A stretch of DNA of 52,657 nt. It comes from DASUBV01 sp035763085. GTDB taxonomy: Bacteria; Actinomycetota; Actinomycetes; Streptosporangiales; Streptosporangiaceae. The stretch covers positions 1-52,657 of the forward strand of contig DASUBV010000273.1 in NCBI GenBank assembly GCA_035763085.1. Reading direction: 5' to 3'. The stretch's first letter is position 1. Each line of letters begins with the position of its first letter. The notes beneath the pieces are model-generated. The model did no database searches, was not told the DNA's origin, and saw nothing but the letters and a program-made list of their open reading frames with translations. Of this stretch, positions 15,399 through 22,223 are shown one piece after another. A program made the translations under genes and the position numbers.

Positions 15399-16702
15399 CG
15401 GACCGCCCCGGCGGCCAGCCAGGCGCTGCCGGACGGGAATGAGTACTCCGCCACCGACTCGGGCCGGATCTGGGTGGACGCGCCAGGCGTGGCGGGCGCC
15501 AGGTACCGTCCGCCGGTGACCACGGCCGGGCTGGTGAAGTGCTCGTGCAGGTGGTCGATCCACTCGATCATCCGCCCGTCGGTCGTGCCGGACAGCGCCA
15601 CGTAGTCGAACATGGCCAGGTGCTGGACGATCTCGCACAGCCCGACCCCGCCGGCGTGCGGGCAGACCGGCACGCCGAACTTGGCGGCCAGCAGCAGGTT
15701 GGCGATGTTCTCGTTGACCCCGGCCACCCGGCAGGCGTCAATCTGCATGATGTCGATCGCGCCGGCCTGCAGCAGCTGCTTGAACACCACCCGGTTGGGC
15801 ACCTGCTCGCCGGCGGCGACCGGTACCGGGCGCACCGCGCGGCGGATCCGGGCCATCCCGAGGATGTCGGCCGGGCTGGTCGGCTCCTCGACCCAGGCGG
15901 GGCCGAACGGGGCTAGCTCGCCGATCCAGGAGATCGCCGCCGGGACGTCCCACACCTGGTTGGCGTCCACCGCGATCCGCACGCCGTCGCCGAGTACCTT
16001 GCGGGCGATCCGCAGTCGCCGCCTGTCGTCCTCGAGGCTCGCCCCGACCTTCAGCTTGACCAGCGTGAATCCGTCCGCGGCGGCCTCCGCGCAGAGCTGG
16101 GCCAGCCGCTCGTCGGAGTAGCCGAGCCAGCCCGGAGTCGTGGTGTAGGCGGGGTAGCCGTCGCGCTCCAGCGCCGCGATCCGCTCCTCCCGCCCGGCCG
16201 CGCCGCGCTCGGCCAGCTCCAGCGCCTCGTCGCGGGTCAGCGCGTCGCCCAGGTAGCGGAAATCCACCAGGCCGACGAGCTGCGCCGGGCTGAGGCTGGC
16301 CAGCAGTCGCCACAGCGGCAGGCCGGCCAGCCGCGCGGCCAGGTCCCAGCAGGCGTTAAGCACCGCGCCGATGGCCATGTGCGCGACACCGCTCTCGGGG
16401 CCCAGCCAGCGCAGCTGGCTGTCGCCGGTCAGCTGCCGGGACAGCCCGCCCAGGTCGGCGCTGACCTCCTGCACATCCCGGCCGGTCAGGAACGGCTCCA
16501 GGGCGCGGACCGCGCTGAGCTGGACGTCGTTGCCGCGGCCGATGGTGAACACGAAAGCGTGCCCGGCCAGCCCGGAGTCGGTCCTGATCACCAGGTAGGC
16601 GGCCGAGTAGTCGGGGCTCGGGTTCATGGCATCCGAGCCGTCCAGGGTCCGCGAGGTGGGGAACCTGACGTCGTAGGTGTCGAAGCCGGTGATCGTGGTC
16701 AT
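15395..16702 (-). CDS. L-fuconate dehydratase (enolase superfamily)
   Basis: ATG 16702 overlaps the stop of the ABC permease gene (ATGA) and gives 435 residues; a longer frame to 17437 is only read-through. The N-terminal capping domain has the fuconate-dehydratase signature DVRFPTSRTLDGSDAMNPSPDYSAAY and the loop TGDSQLRWLGPE. The barrel carries K216xK218 (TLVKLKVG), the metal ligands in VDANQVW, WVEEPTSP and AGEQVPN, and the histidine in CPHAGGVGL. The enzyme removes water from L-fuconate, giving 2-keto-3-deoxy-L-fuconate; characterised homologues also act on D-arabinonate. The downstream 2-keto-3-deoxy-fuconate enzymes are not in this window. Confidence 0.93.
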   Translation of the reverse strand: MTTITGFDTYDVRFPTSRTLDGSDAMNPSPDYSAAYLVIRTDSGLAGHAFVFTIGRGNDVQLSAVRALEPFLTGRDVQEVSADLGGLSRQLTGDSQLRWLGPESGVAHMAIGAVLNACWDLAARLAGLPLWRLLASLSPAQLVGLVDFRYLGDALTRDEALELAERGAAGREERIAALERDGYPAYTTTPGWLGYSDERLAQLCAEAAADGFTLVKLKVGASLEDDRRRLRIARKVLGDGVRIAVDANQVWDVPAAISWIGELAPFGPAWVEEPTSPADILGMARIRRAVRPVPVAAGEQVPNRVVFKQLLQAGAIDIMQIDACRVAGVNENIANLLLAAKFGVPVCPHAGGVGLCEIVQHLAMFDYVALSGTTDGRMIEWIDHLHEHFTSPAVVTGGRYLAPATPGASTQIRPESVAEYSFPSGSAWLAAGAVR

Positions 16703-17730
16703 TCGGCGGTCGCCTCGCCGCCGATGACCCTGGCCAGCACCAGGGCGACCAGGATGACGGCCCCGGTCACGGCCTCGATCCAGTAGTTGGAGACCTGGGA
16801 CAGGTCCATGATGTTCTGCACCAGGCCGAGCAGGATCACCCCGGACGCGGCGCCGACCATGTTGCCCCGGCCGCCCCGCAGGCTGACCCCGCCGATGACC
16901 GCGGCGGCGAATACCGTGAAGATGATGCCCTCCTGATAACCCTGCTGCCCGGTGACCGCGCTGACCCGCCCGGCCTCCATCAGGCCGCCGATGGCGGCCA
17001 GGACGCTGCCGGCCACGTAGACGCCGATCCGGATCCGGTCCACCTTGATGCCGGCCGCGCGGGCCGCCGCCAGGTTCCCGCCGACTGCGTAGATGGCCCG
17101 GCCGGTCCGGTGATAGCGCAGGAACAGCCCGGTCCCGATGAACACCACCACGGTGACGATCAGCGAGACCGGCAGCGTCCCGATATTGGCAGATCCCAGG
17201 TAGTTGAAGGCAGCTGGGGTGTTGAAGATGCTGTTGCCGCTGACGATGCCGAGCTGGATCCCGGCCAGCACGATCGTCATGCCCAGGGTCACGATGAACC
17301 CGTTCAGCCGGCCCTTGACGATCAGCAGCCCGTTGATGATGCCGATCAGCGCGGCGACCAGCAGCATGATCAGCATGGCCAGGTACGGATCCAGCCGGAG
17401 TCCGGCCCCGTACTCGGCGGCGGGCACCATCAGCCACGCGGCCACCATCGGCGCGAGCCCGTAGGTGCCCTCCAGCGACAGGTCCATCCCGCCGATCAGC
17501 AGGATCAGGCTCTCGCCGACCACGATCACGCCCAGCGCCGACACCTGCTGGCCGATGCCGGTGAAGTTGGCGACGGTGAGGAACGCGGTGTTCACGAACG
17601 CGCCGATGACCACCAGCAGGACGATTACCGGGAGCAGGGCCGCCTCGCGCAGCAGCGAGACCGCTGCGGCCTGGGCACTGCGGCCCTGCATGACCGCCTC
17701 GACCTCGGCCCGGCTGGCTGTCCCGGTCAT
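16699..17730 (-). CDS. ABC monosaccharide transporter permease (RbsC type)
   Basis: A 343-residue membrane protein with about 8-10 hydrophobic segments and the RbsC-type features IVVGESLILLIGGMDLSLEGTYG, GIINGLLIVKGRLNGFIVTLGM, YAVGGNLAAARAAGIKVDRIR and VIGGVSLRGGRGNMVG. It forms the channel of the monosaccharide importer with the ATPase and lipoprotein just upstream. Start and stop both overlap their neighbours by four bases (ATGA), so transport and the first catabolic enzymes are translationally linked. Confidence 0.94.
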   Translation of the reverse strand: MTGTASRAEVEAVMQGRSAQAAAVSLLREAALLPVIVLLVVIGAFVNTAFLTVANFTGIGQQVSALGVIVVGESLILLIGGMDLSLEGTYGLAPMVAAWLMVPAAEYGAGLRLDPYLAMLIMLLVAALIGIINGLLIVKGRLNGFIVTLGMTIVLAGIQLGIVSGNSIFNTPAAFNYLGSANIGTLPVSLIVTVVVFIGTGLFLRYHRTGRAIYAVGGNLAAARAAGIKVDRIRIGVYVAGSVLAAIGGLMEAGRVSAVTGQQGYQEGIIFTVFAAAVIGGVSLRGGRGNMVGAASGVILLGLVQNIMDLSQVSNYWIEAVTGAVILVALVLARVIGGEATAE

Positions 17731-19301
17731 CGGCTCTCCCCTCCTGGCGCCGGCCGGCTGCCGATGCCCTCCGTCGCCGCGATCAGCGCCTCCCGGTCGA
17801 ACGGGGGCTCGCTGAATTCGGTGAACGTCATGCCGCGGACCAGCACGATGACCCGGTCGCAGATGTCCAGGTCGGACAGCTCGTCAGTGGCCAGCAGCAG
17901 TCCGGCTCCGGTGTCGGCGGTCACCTCGGCCAGGTCGCCCAGGAGCACCGACTTGGCCGCCACGTCCACGCCGCGGGTGGGCGTGACGGCCACGATGAGC
18001 CGGGGCTGGCGCACGACCGCCCGGGCGACGGTGACCTTCTGCTGGTTGCCGCCCGACAGCTCGCCCACGGGCTGGTCCAGCCCGGCCGACACGATGGCCA
18101 GCCGCCGGGCCAGCGGTGCCGCCGCGCCGGCCCGGGCCCGCGGGCGCAGCCAGCCCAGGCGGCCGGCCAGCCGGTCCACCACGGTCATGGTGGTGTTCTC
18201 GGCCACGCCCAGCAGCGGGATGAAACCCTCGGCCTGGCGGTCCTCGGGGATGTAGCCCACGCCCGCGAGCAGTGCCAGGTCCGGCCGCCCGGGCGGCAAC
18301 TCGGCGCCGTCGATCAGCACCCGGCCGCCGTCATAGGCCGCGGCGCCCGCGATGACCCGGGCCAGCGTGGCCACGCCGGCGCTGAGCAGGCCCGTGACGC
18401 CGACTCGCTCGCCGGGGCGCACCTGCAGCGAGACGCCCCGCAGCGAGCCGCGCAGCGATGGCGCCGACACGCGGTCCACGACCAGGCGGGGGGCATCATG
18501 ACCGCGGGTCCGCGGCGGCCGGCGCGCCGCGGCCGGCGCGGCGGCCGCCCGGGCCGGGCCGACCATCGCGGTGACCAGGCCGTCCCGGGAGACGTCGGCG
18601 ACCGGCGCGGTGAGCACGATCTCGCCGTCCCGGATGACCGTGACGTCCTGGCAGATCTCGAATACCTCCTCCAGGTGATGGGAGATGTACAGGACCGCGA
18701 CCCCGGCGGCGGTCAGCTGCCGGACCCGGCTGAATAGCCGCTGCATCGCGTCGCGCTCCAGCGCCGCGGTGGGCTCGTCCAGCAGCAGGCACCGGGTGCC
18801 GGCCGCGATGGCGCGGGCGATCTCGACGATCTGGCGCTGCTCGACGGTCAGCTGCGCGCAGGGCAGCCGGACGTCGATTCCGAAGCCCCACTCCTGCATC
18901 AGCTGGCGGGCCTGCTCATGCATCGCGCCCCAGTCGACCAGCCCGGCCGGCCCCGGCTGGCGGGCCAGGAAGACGTTCTCGGCCACGGTCAGCGGCGGAA
19001 CCACCATCGAGTGCTGGTACACGGTGGCGATCCGGCGCCGCCAGGCGCCGATGTCGCCCAGCGGCGGCGCGGGCTGGCCGTCGAAGCTGACGGTCCCCGC
19101 GTCGGCTGCGTAGATCCCGGACAGAATCGAGACCAGCGTCGACTTCCCGGCGCCGTTGCGGCCGACCAGGCCCAGGCACCGGCCGGGCTGCAGGGCGAGG
19201 TCCACGCCGCGCAGCGCCTGGGTGCTGCCGAATCGCTTGCGGATGCCCGCCGCCGCGACAGCGGGGCCGGCCGCCGTGGCCGCGGGCTGCGCTGCGGTCA
19301 T
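17727..19301 (-). CDS. ABC monosaccharide transporter ATPase (RbsA/MglA type)
   Basis: ATG 19301 overlaps the stop of the binding-protein gene (ATGA); it gives 524 residues with two nucleotide-binding domains. Domain 1 has Walker A GRNGAGKST, signature LTVEQRQIVEIARAI and Walker B LLLDEPTAAL. Domain 2 has the degenerate Walker A region VTGLLSAGVATLARV, lacking the GKS/T lysine, followed by a signature LSGGNQQKVTVARA; this asymmetry is usual for sugar CUT2 ATPases. It energises import through the permease encoded by 16699-17730. Confidence 0.95.
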   Translation of the reverse strand: MTAAQPAATAAGPAVAAAGIRKRFGSTQALRGVDLALQPGRCLGLVGRNGAGKSTLVSILSGIYAADAGTVSFDGQPAPPLGDIGAWRRRIATVYQHSMVVPPLTVAENVFLARQPGPAGLVDWGAMHEQARQLMQEWGFGIDVRLPCAQLTVEQRQIVEIARAIAAGTRCLLLDEPTAALERDAMQRLFSRVRQLTAAGVAVLYISHHLEEVFEICQDVTVIRDGEIVLTAPVADVSRDGLVTAMVGPARAAAAPAAARRPPRTRGHDAPRLVVDRVSAPSLRGSLRGVSLQVRPGERVGVTGLLSAGVATLARVIAGAAAYDGGRVLIDGAELPPGRPDLALLAGVGYIPEDRQAEGFIPLLGVAENTTMTVVDRLAGRLGWLRPRARAGAAAPLARRLAIVSAGLDQPVGELSGGNQQKVTVARAVVRQPRLIVAVTPTRGVDVAAKSVLLGDLAEVTADTGAGLLLATDELSDLDICDRVIVLVRGMTFTEFSEPPFDREALIAATEGIGSRPAPGGESR

Positions 19302-20443
19302 CCGGCCGCCGCGGTCTTGCTGCAGACCCCGCCGTGGGCCTGGCCGTACACGTTGCCCCACAGCTGCGAGTTGGTCACCGGGGTGGTGGTCACGTCGCCG
19401 GACAGGCCGTCCACGCCCGTGACGTGCAGGGTCTGCGCCGACTTGGTGACGAACGGCGCGACGATCGGGTCGCCGAGATTGCTGTCGCCCTGGTAGCTGA
19501 TCATCTGCAGCTTCGGCGCGCCGCCGCCGGCGTCACCCGGCTTGAGGGCCATGCCCTTGGCCGCGTCCACCGCGTACTTCAGCGCCCAGTAGGCGTACAG
19601 GTTGGCCGGCTGCGACTGCGACGCGCTGATCAGTCCCCTGGAGATGTCGCACATCTCGAACGGCACCCCGTCGTCGCTGACCACGATCACCTTGCCGGTC
19701 AGGTGCTTGGCCTTCAGCAGCGGCAGCAGGCCGGTGTCGGGGCTGCTCCACTGCGAGTAGACGGCCTTGATCTTGGAGCCGTAGGCATTGAACGCGTTCT
19801 GCGCGTCGGTGACCGCGGTGCCGTCGACCCAGACCGTCGGCTCCTTGAGGATCTTCACGCCGGGGTCGTTGGCGGCCATGCACGCGTTGAACGCGTTGGT
19901 CCGGTCGGCGCCGTTGGAGGAGGTCAGGTCGCCCTCCAGGTCGACGACGTAGCCGGACCGGACCTTCGAGCTGATGTAGGCGCAGGCGTCGAGGCCGTAC
20001 AGCAGGTTCGACGCCCGGACCACCATGTACACCTTGCCGACGCCGACGATGGTGTCGACCGAGATCAGCTTGACGTGGTGGGCGGCGGCGTAGCTGATCG
20101 CCGGGCCCAGGCTGGTGGCGGTCTCGGGGTTGACGATGACCGCCTTGGCGCCCTCGTTGACGAGGTCCTCGATCTGCTGGTTCTGCAGACTCGCGTTGGC
20201 GGCGGCCAGCAGCGGCCCGATCAGCTTCACGTGCAGCTGCCGGGCATCCTGCTTCTCGTAGTTGATGTAGGCCGCCCAGAAGGCGGTGTTGTTGTAGGTG
20301 AGGTCCACGCCGATGGCGATGGTCCCGGAGCCGCCGCCTCCGCCGCCGGAGCTGCCGCCCGAGCTCGAACCGCAGCCCGCCAGCAGGGACAGGAGCGTGA
20401 CCCCGGCAGCGGCACCGATCGCGATGCGTCTGCGTAAAGACAT
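19298..20443 (-). CDS. ABC monosaccharide substrate-binding lipoprotein (RbsB type)
   Basis: A 381-residue lipoprotein: MSLRRRIAIGAAAGVTLLSLLAGC ends in a lipobox, then a Gly/Ser linker and a Peripla_BP_4 domain starting TIAIGVDLTYNNTAFWAA, with LVNEGAKAVIVNPET in the first lobe. ATG 20443 follows AGGAGG with 4-base spacing. It binds a free sugar outside the membrane and delivers it to RbsC/RbsA-type partners in the same operon. The promoter with the GntR-type site sits 70-95 bases upstream. L-fucose or D-arabinose is the likely ligand by operon content. Confidence 0.93.
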   Translation of the reverse strand: MSLRRRIAIGAAAGVTLLSLLAGCGSSSGGSSGGGGGGSGTIAIGVDLTYNNTAFWAAYINYEKQDARQLHVKLIGPLLAAANASLQNQQIEDLVNEGAKAVIVNPETATSLGPAISYAAAHHVKLISVDTIVGVGKVYMVVRASNLLYGLDACAYISSKVRSGYVVDLEGDLTSSNGADRTNAFNACMAANDPGVKILKEPTVWVDGTAVTDAQNAFNAYGSKIKAVYSQWSSPDTGLLPLLKAKHLTGKVIVVSDDGVPFEMCDISRGLISASQSQPANLYAYWALKYAVDAAKGMALKPGDAGGGAPKLQMISYQGDSNLGDPIVAPFVTKSAQTLHVTGVDGLSGDVTTTPVTNSQLWGNVYGQAHGGVCSKTAAAG

Positions 20444-20508
20444 CGAACCTCCTCAGTCGGGAGCCCCGGCGCCCGCCCGCCGGATACCGGCGCGCGGGTT
20501 GTGCAAGG

Positions 20509-20538
20509 AAAATAGATCCGATGTATCGAGCGCGTCAA
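20509..20538 (-). promoter_or_regulatory. Promoter with embedded GntR operator for the ABC/dehydratase operon
   Basis: On the minus strand TTGACG (20538-20533), a 17-base spacer and CTATTT (20515-20510), or TATTTT with an 18-base spacer, form the promoter. The near-palindrome ATAGATCCGATGTAT (20512-20526; arms ATAGATC/GATGTAT, 6 of 7 pairs) fills the spacer and overlaps the -10. A bound repressor would exclude RNA polymerase. AGATCCGATGT recurs exactly upstream of the FCD-GntR gene. Confidence 0.68.
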
Positions 20539-20586
20539 TGGCGCGTTACGTCATGATCCGCAACTATTACTCCGAGGTAAGTGGCT

Positions 20587-20601
20587 ATCCATCCGATCTA
20601 T
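20587..20601. promoter_or_regulatory. Second candidate GntR operator
   Basis: ATCCATCCGATCTAT resembles the main site (AT..ATCCGAT.TAT positions kept). It lies 75 bases from it centre to centre, about seven helical turns, and overlaps the stop codon of the fucU-like gene. Such spacing would allow looping or cooperative binding; inferred only. Confidence 0.42.
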
Positions 20602-21020
20602 GCGGGCGGGATAAAGCCGATCGTCAGCAGCACGTTGGCGTACAGTCGGTTGTCCCCGGTGGCCACGCAGACTGCCAGGTCAGGCTCCCGGCAGGCCGCG
20701 TAGAACTCGAGCCGGCCGAGAGGCTGCAGCGGCAGGCCGCCGCCCAGTAGCTCGCGGTAGCGCTGCCACGCCTCCGGGGTTCCGCCGCCGTCGGGCCGCA
20801 TGACGGCGGCCGACTCCACCGGCACCGCGCTGAGCACCGGCTCCAGCACCTGGTCGACCGTGACCAGGCCGGGCCGCAGGTTGAGGTAGATGCGGGCGGC
20901 ACCGGGGTGAGCGTTGGTGGAGTGCGAGTAGTTGGCATCAGCCAGCAGGACCCGCCCGCCGTGGCCGGCCGCGGCCAGGGCGCTCAGCAGCGGCGGGTGG
21001 ATCAGCGGGAAGCTCAGCAC
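20598..21020 (-). CDS. fucU: RbsD/FucU family sugar mutarotase, probable L-fucose mutarotase
   Basis: A 140-residue cytosolic protein. GTG 21020 has GGAGG 5 bases upstream. The sequence has the RbsD/FucU pattern: HPPLLSALAAAGHGGRVLLADANY near the start, with the catalytic-type His and Asp, PVESAAVM in the middle, and the C-terminal ATGDNRLYANVLLTIG. FucU speeds alpha/beta anomer exchange so that a dehydrogenase specific for one anomer keeps pace. Length and the neighbouring fuconate dehydratase favour FucU over RbsD. It is the first gene of the minus-strand cluster, separated from the lipoprotein gene by a second promoter. Confidence 0.87.
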   Translation of the reverse strand: MLSFPLIHPPLLSALAAAGHGGRVLLADANYSHSTNAHPGAARIYLNLRPGLVTVDQVLEPVLSAVPVESAAVMRPDGGGTPEAWQRYRELLGGGLPLQPLGRLEFYAACREPDLAVCVATGDNRLYANVLLTIGFIPPA

Positions 21021-21112
21021 AGGGTCCTCCAGTCTCCGGGCAGCGCCTGCGAGCCTGCCTGATAAATCCGGCTTGCGCCAGGGCCCCCGGCCCGGCCGGG
21101 CCGGCGGCTGAT

Positions 21113-21128
21113 AACGGCAAATGCCGTT
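21113..21128. repeat. Perfect palindrome, possible operator
   Basis: AACGGCA-AA-TGCCGTT is a perfect 7-bp inverted repeat with a 2-base centre, the shape of a dimeric regulator site. It lies about 90 bases upstream of fucU and 200 bases upstream of the C39-like gene. It matches neither the LacI-type nor the GntR-type sites of this island. Confidence 0.4.
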
Positions 21129-21214
21129 CGCAGCGGGACTTCCGCACTATCCCAGACCGGAGAATTTCCATTGGCCGGACGACTGGGCCGCTATTCGCAT
21201 AGCCTCATTAATAA

Positions 21215-21260
21215 CTCCGCCGAGAGTCCGTAAATTAACAGGATGCGTAGTTCGGCGGAG
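21215..21260. repeat. Inverted repeat in leader of C39-like gene
   Basis: CTCCGCCGA (21215-21223) pairs perfectly with TCGGCGGAG (21252-21260) across 28 AT-rich bases that contain GTAAATTAACAGG. The structure ends 67 bases before the C39-like start codon and could be an mRNA leader element or an attenuator; no known riboswitch class was recognised. Confidence 0.35.
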
Positions 21261-21326
21261 AATCGGGGACCCGGGATCTGTTGTCGGCATGGTGCGTAAA
21301 GCGCCTGCGGGGAGGGCGGAGGAATT

Positions 21327-22223
21327 ATGGGGTCTGCGACTTGGGCTGCCCGGATGATCGTGGCGGCCGGCATCGGTGCTCTGGGCCTGGGAACGGCATC
21401 CGCAGCGCCCGAGGCCGCGGCGCAGGCGGCCAGCCCGGCGGCGGGCGCCCCGGCTATCCGCGCCGCCGCGGCCGGCCCCGCACCGCTGGTCCGCGATGCC
21501 GGCCCGGCCCGGTCCAAGCGCGGCATGGCGGCACCGGCGATGTCGGGCACCATGCAGTCGGCCAACGCCGAGCGCCAGGCCATGGCCCGGCACTTCCTGC
21601 GGATGCTGCACCACAACGCCAGCGCGGACGCCAAGTGCATCTCGCGTGCCTGCCGCACCGGCCTGCCTCAGTCACGTGATCTGGCCGCGACGCAGCGAGC
21701 GCAGATCAACGGCTATTACTGCGGCCCGGCGACCGTGTCGGAGATGCTCGCGCAGATGGGCAAGCGGGTCACGCAGGTCAAGGCGGCCCGGCAGCTGCAC
21801 ACCACCCGCAGCGGGACTAACTGGTCAGATGACACCGGGTATCCCGTCCCTGATGTGCTGAACCGGAATCAGGAGAAAAACAATTACGTCGCCGTCGCGC
21901 TGCCGTGGTCCCCGACCAGGGCACAGGTCCGCACCTACGAGACCGACCTGGTAACCGACATCAATCATCACGGCGGCGTGCCGCTGGCCGGAAATGCCTA
22001 CGAGGTAGCAGGCGGGCCGCACCTGGTCGGGAATCCGGTAAACCAGACAATCTTCCACTGGTTTGATATCCGCGGCTATAAGAAATATGGCGCGGTGACG
22101 GATTACGAGGACTCGGTGCACGGCGCATCCAGCATCGGCTGGAGCAGCGGGGTGCCGGCCTACTCCTCGATGGCCTCGACCGCCATCGTCGCCATCCTGG
22201 GTGCCCGTGGCTACGCCTGGTAG
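21327..22223 (+). CDS. Secreted C39-like papain-fold peptidase
   Basis: ATG 21327 follows GGAGGGCGGAGG. The product has 298 residues with a Sec signal (MIVAAGIGALGLGTASAAP) and an Ala-rich linker up to about residue 115. The C-terminal half has a C39-like pattern: C132 in NGYYCGPATVSEML, H244 in IFHWFDIRGY and an Asp in TDYEDSVHG, consistent with a Cys-His-Asp triad. Such actinobacterial proteins are exported and of unknown substrate; classic C39 domains cut double-Gly leader peptides, but this one is not part of a transporter. The next gene starts inside its last codons. Family assignment is moderately strong; function is not known. Confidence 0.75.
   Translation: MGSATWAARMIVAAGIGALGLGTASAAPEAAAQAASPAAGAPAIRAAAAGPAPLVRDAGPARSKRGMAAPAMSGTMQSANAERQAMARHFLRMLHHNASADAKCISRACRTGLPQSRDLAATQRAQINGYYCGPATVSEMLAQMGKRVTQVKAARQLHTTRSGTNWSDDTGYPVPDVLNRNQEKNNYVAVALPWSPTRAQVRTYETDLVTDINHHGGVPLAGNAYEVAGGPHLVGNPVNQTIFHWFDIRGYKKYGAVTDYEDSVHGASSIGWSSGVPAYSSMASTAIVAILGARGYAW

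Larger units (their letters stand above)
21021..21326. other. Divergent intergenic region, fucU to C39-like gene
   Basis: No gene is seen in these 306 bases. The half near fucU is GC-rich; 21110-21260 is AT-richer and holds two inverted repeats, listed separately. Promoters for both directions are expected here, but I could not settle on a clear -35/-10 pair. Confidence 0.4.

Noticed and set aside
15395..17437. 680-residue frame suggesting a fused dehydratase with a long N-terminus
   Set aside because: The extra residues are an out-of-frame reading of the ABC permease; the dehydratase begins at ATG 16702 with an ATGA overlap.
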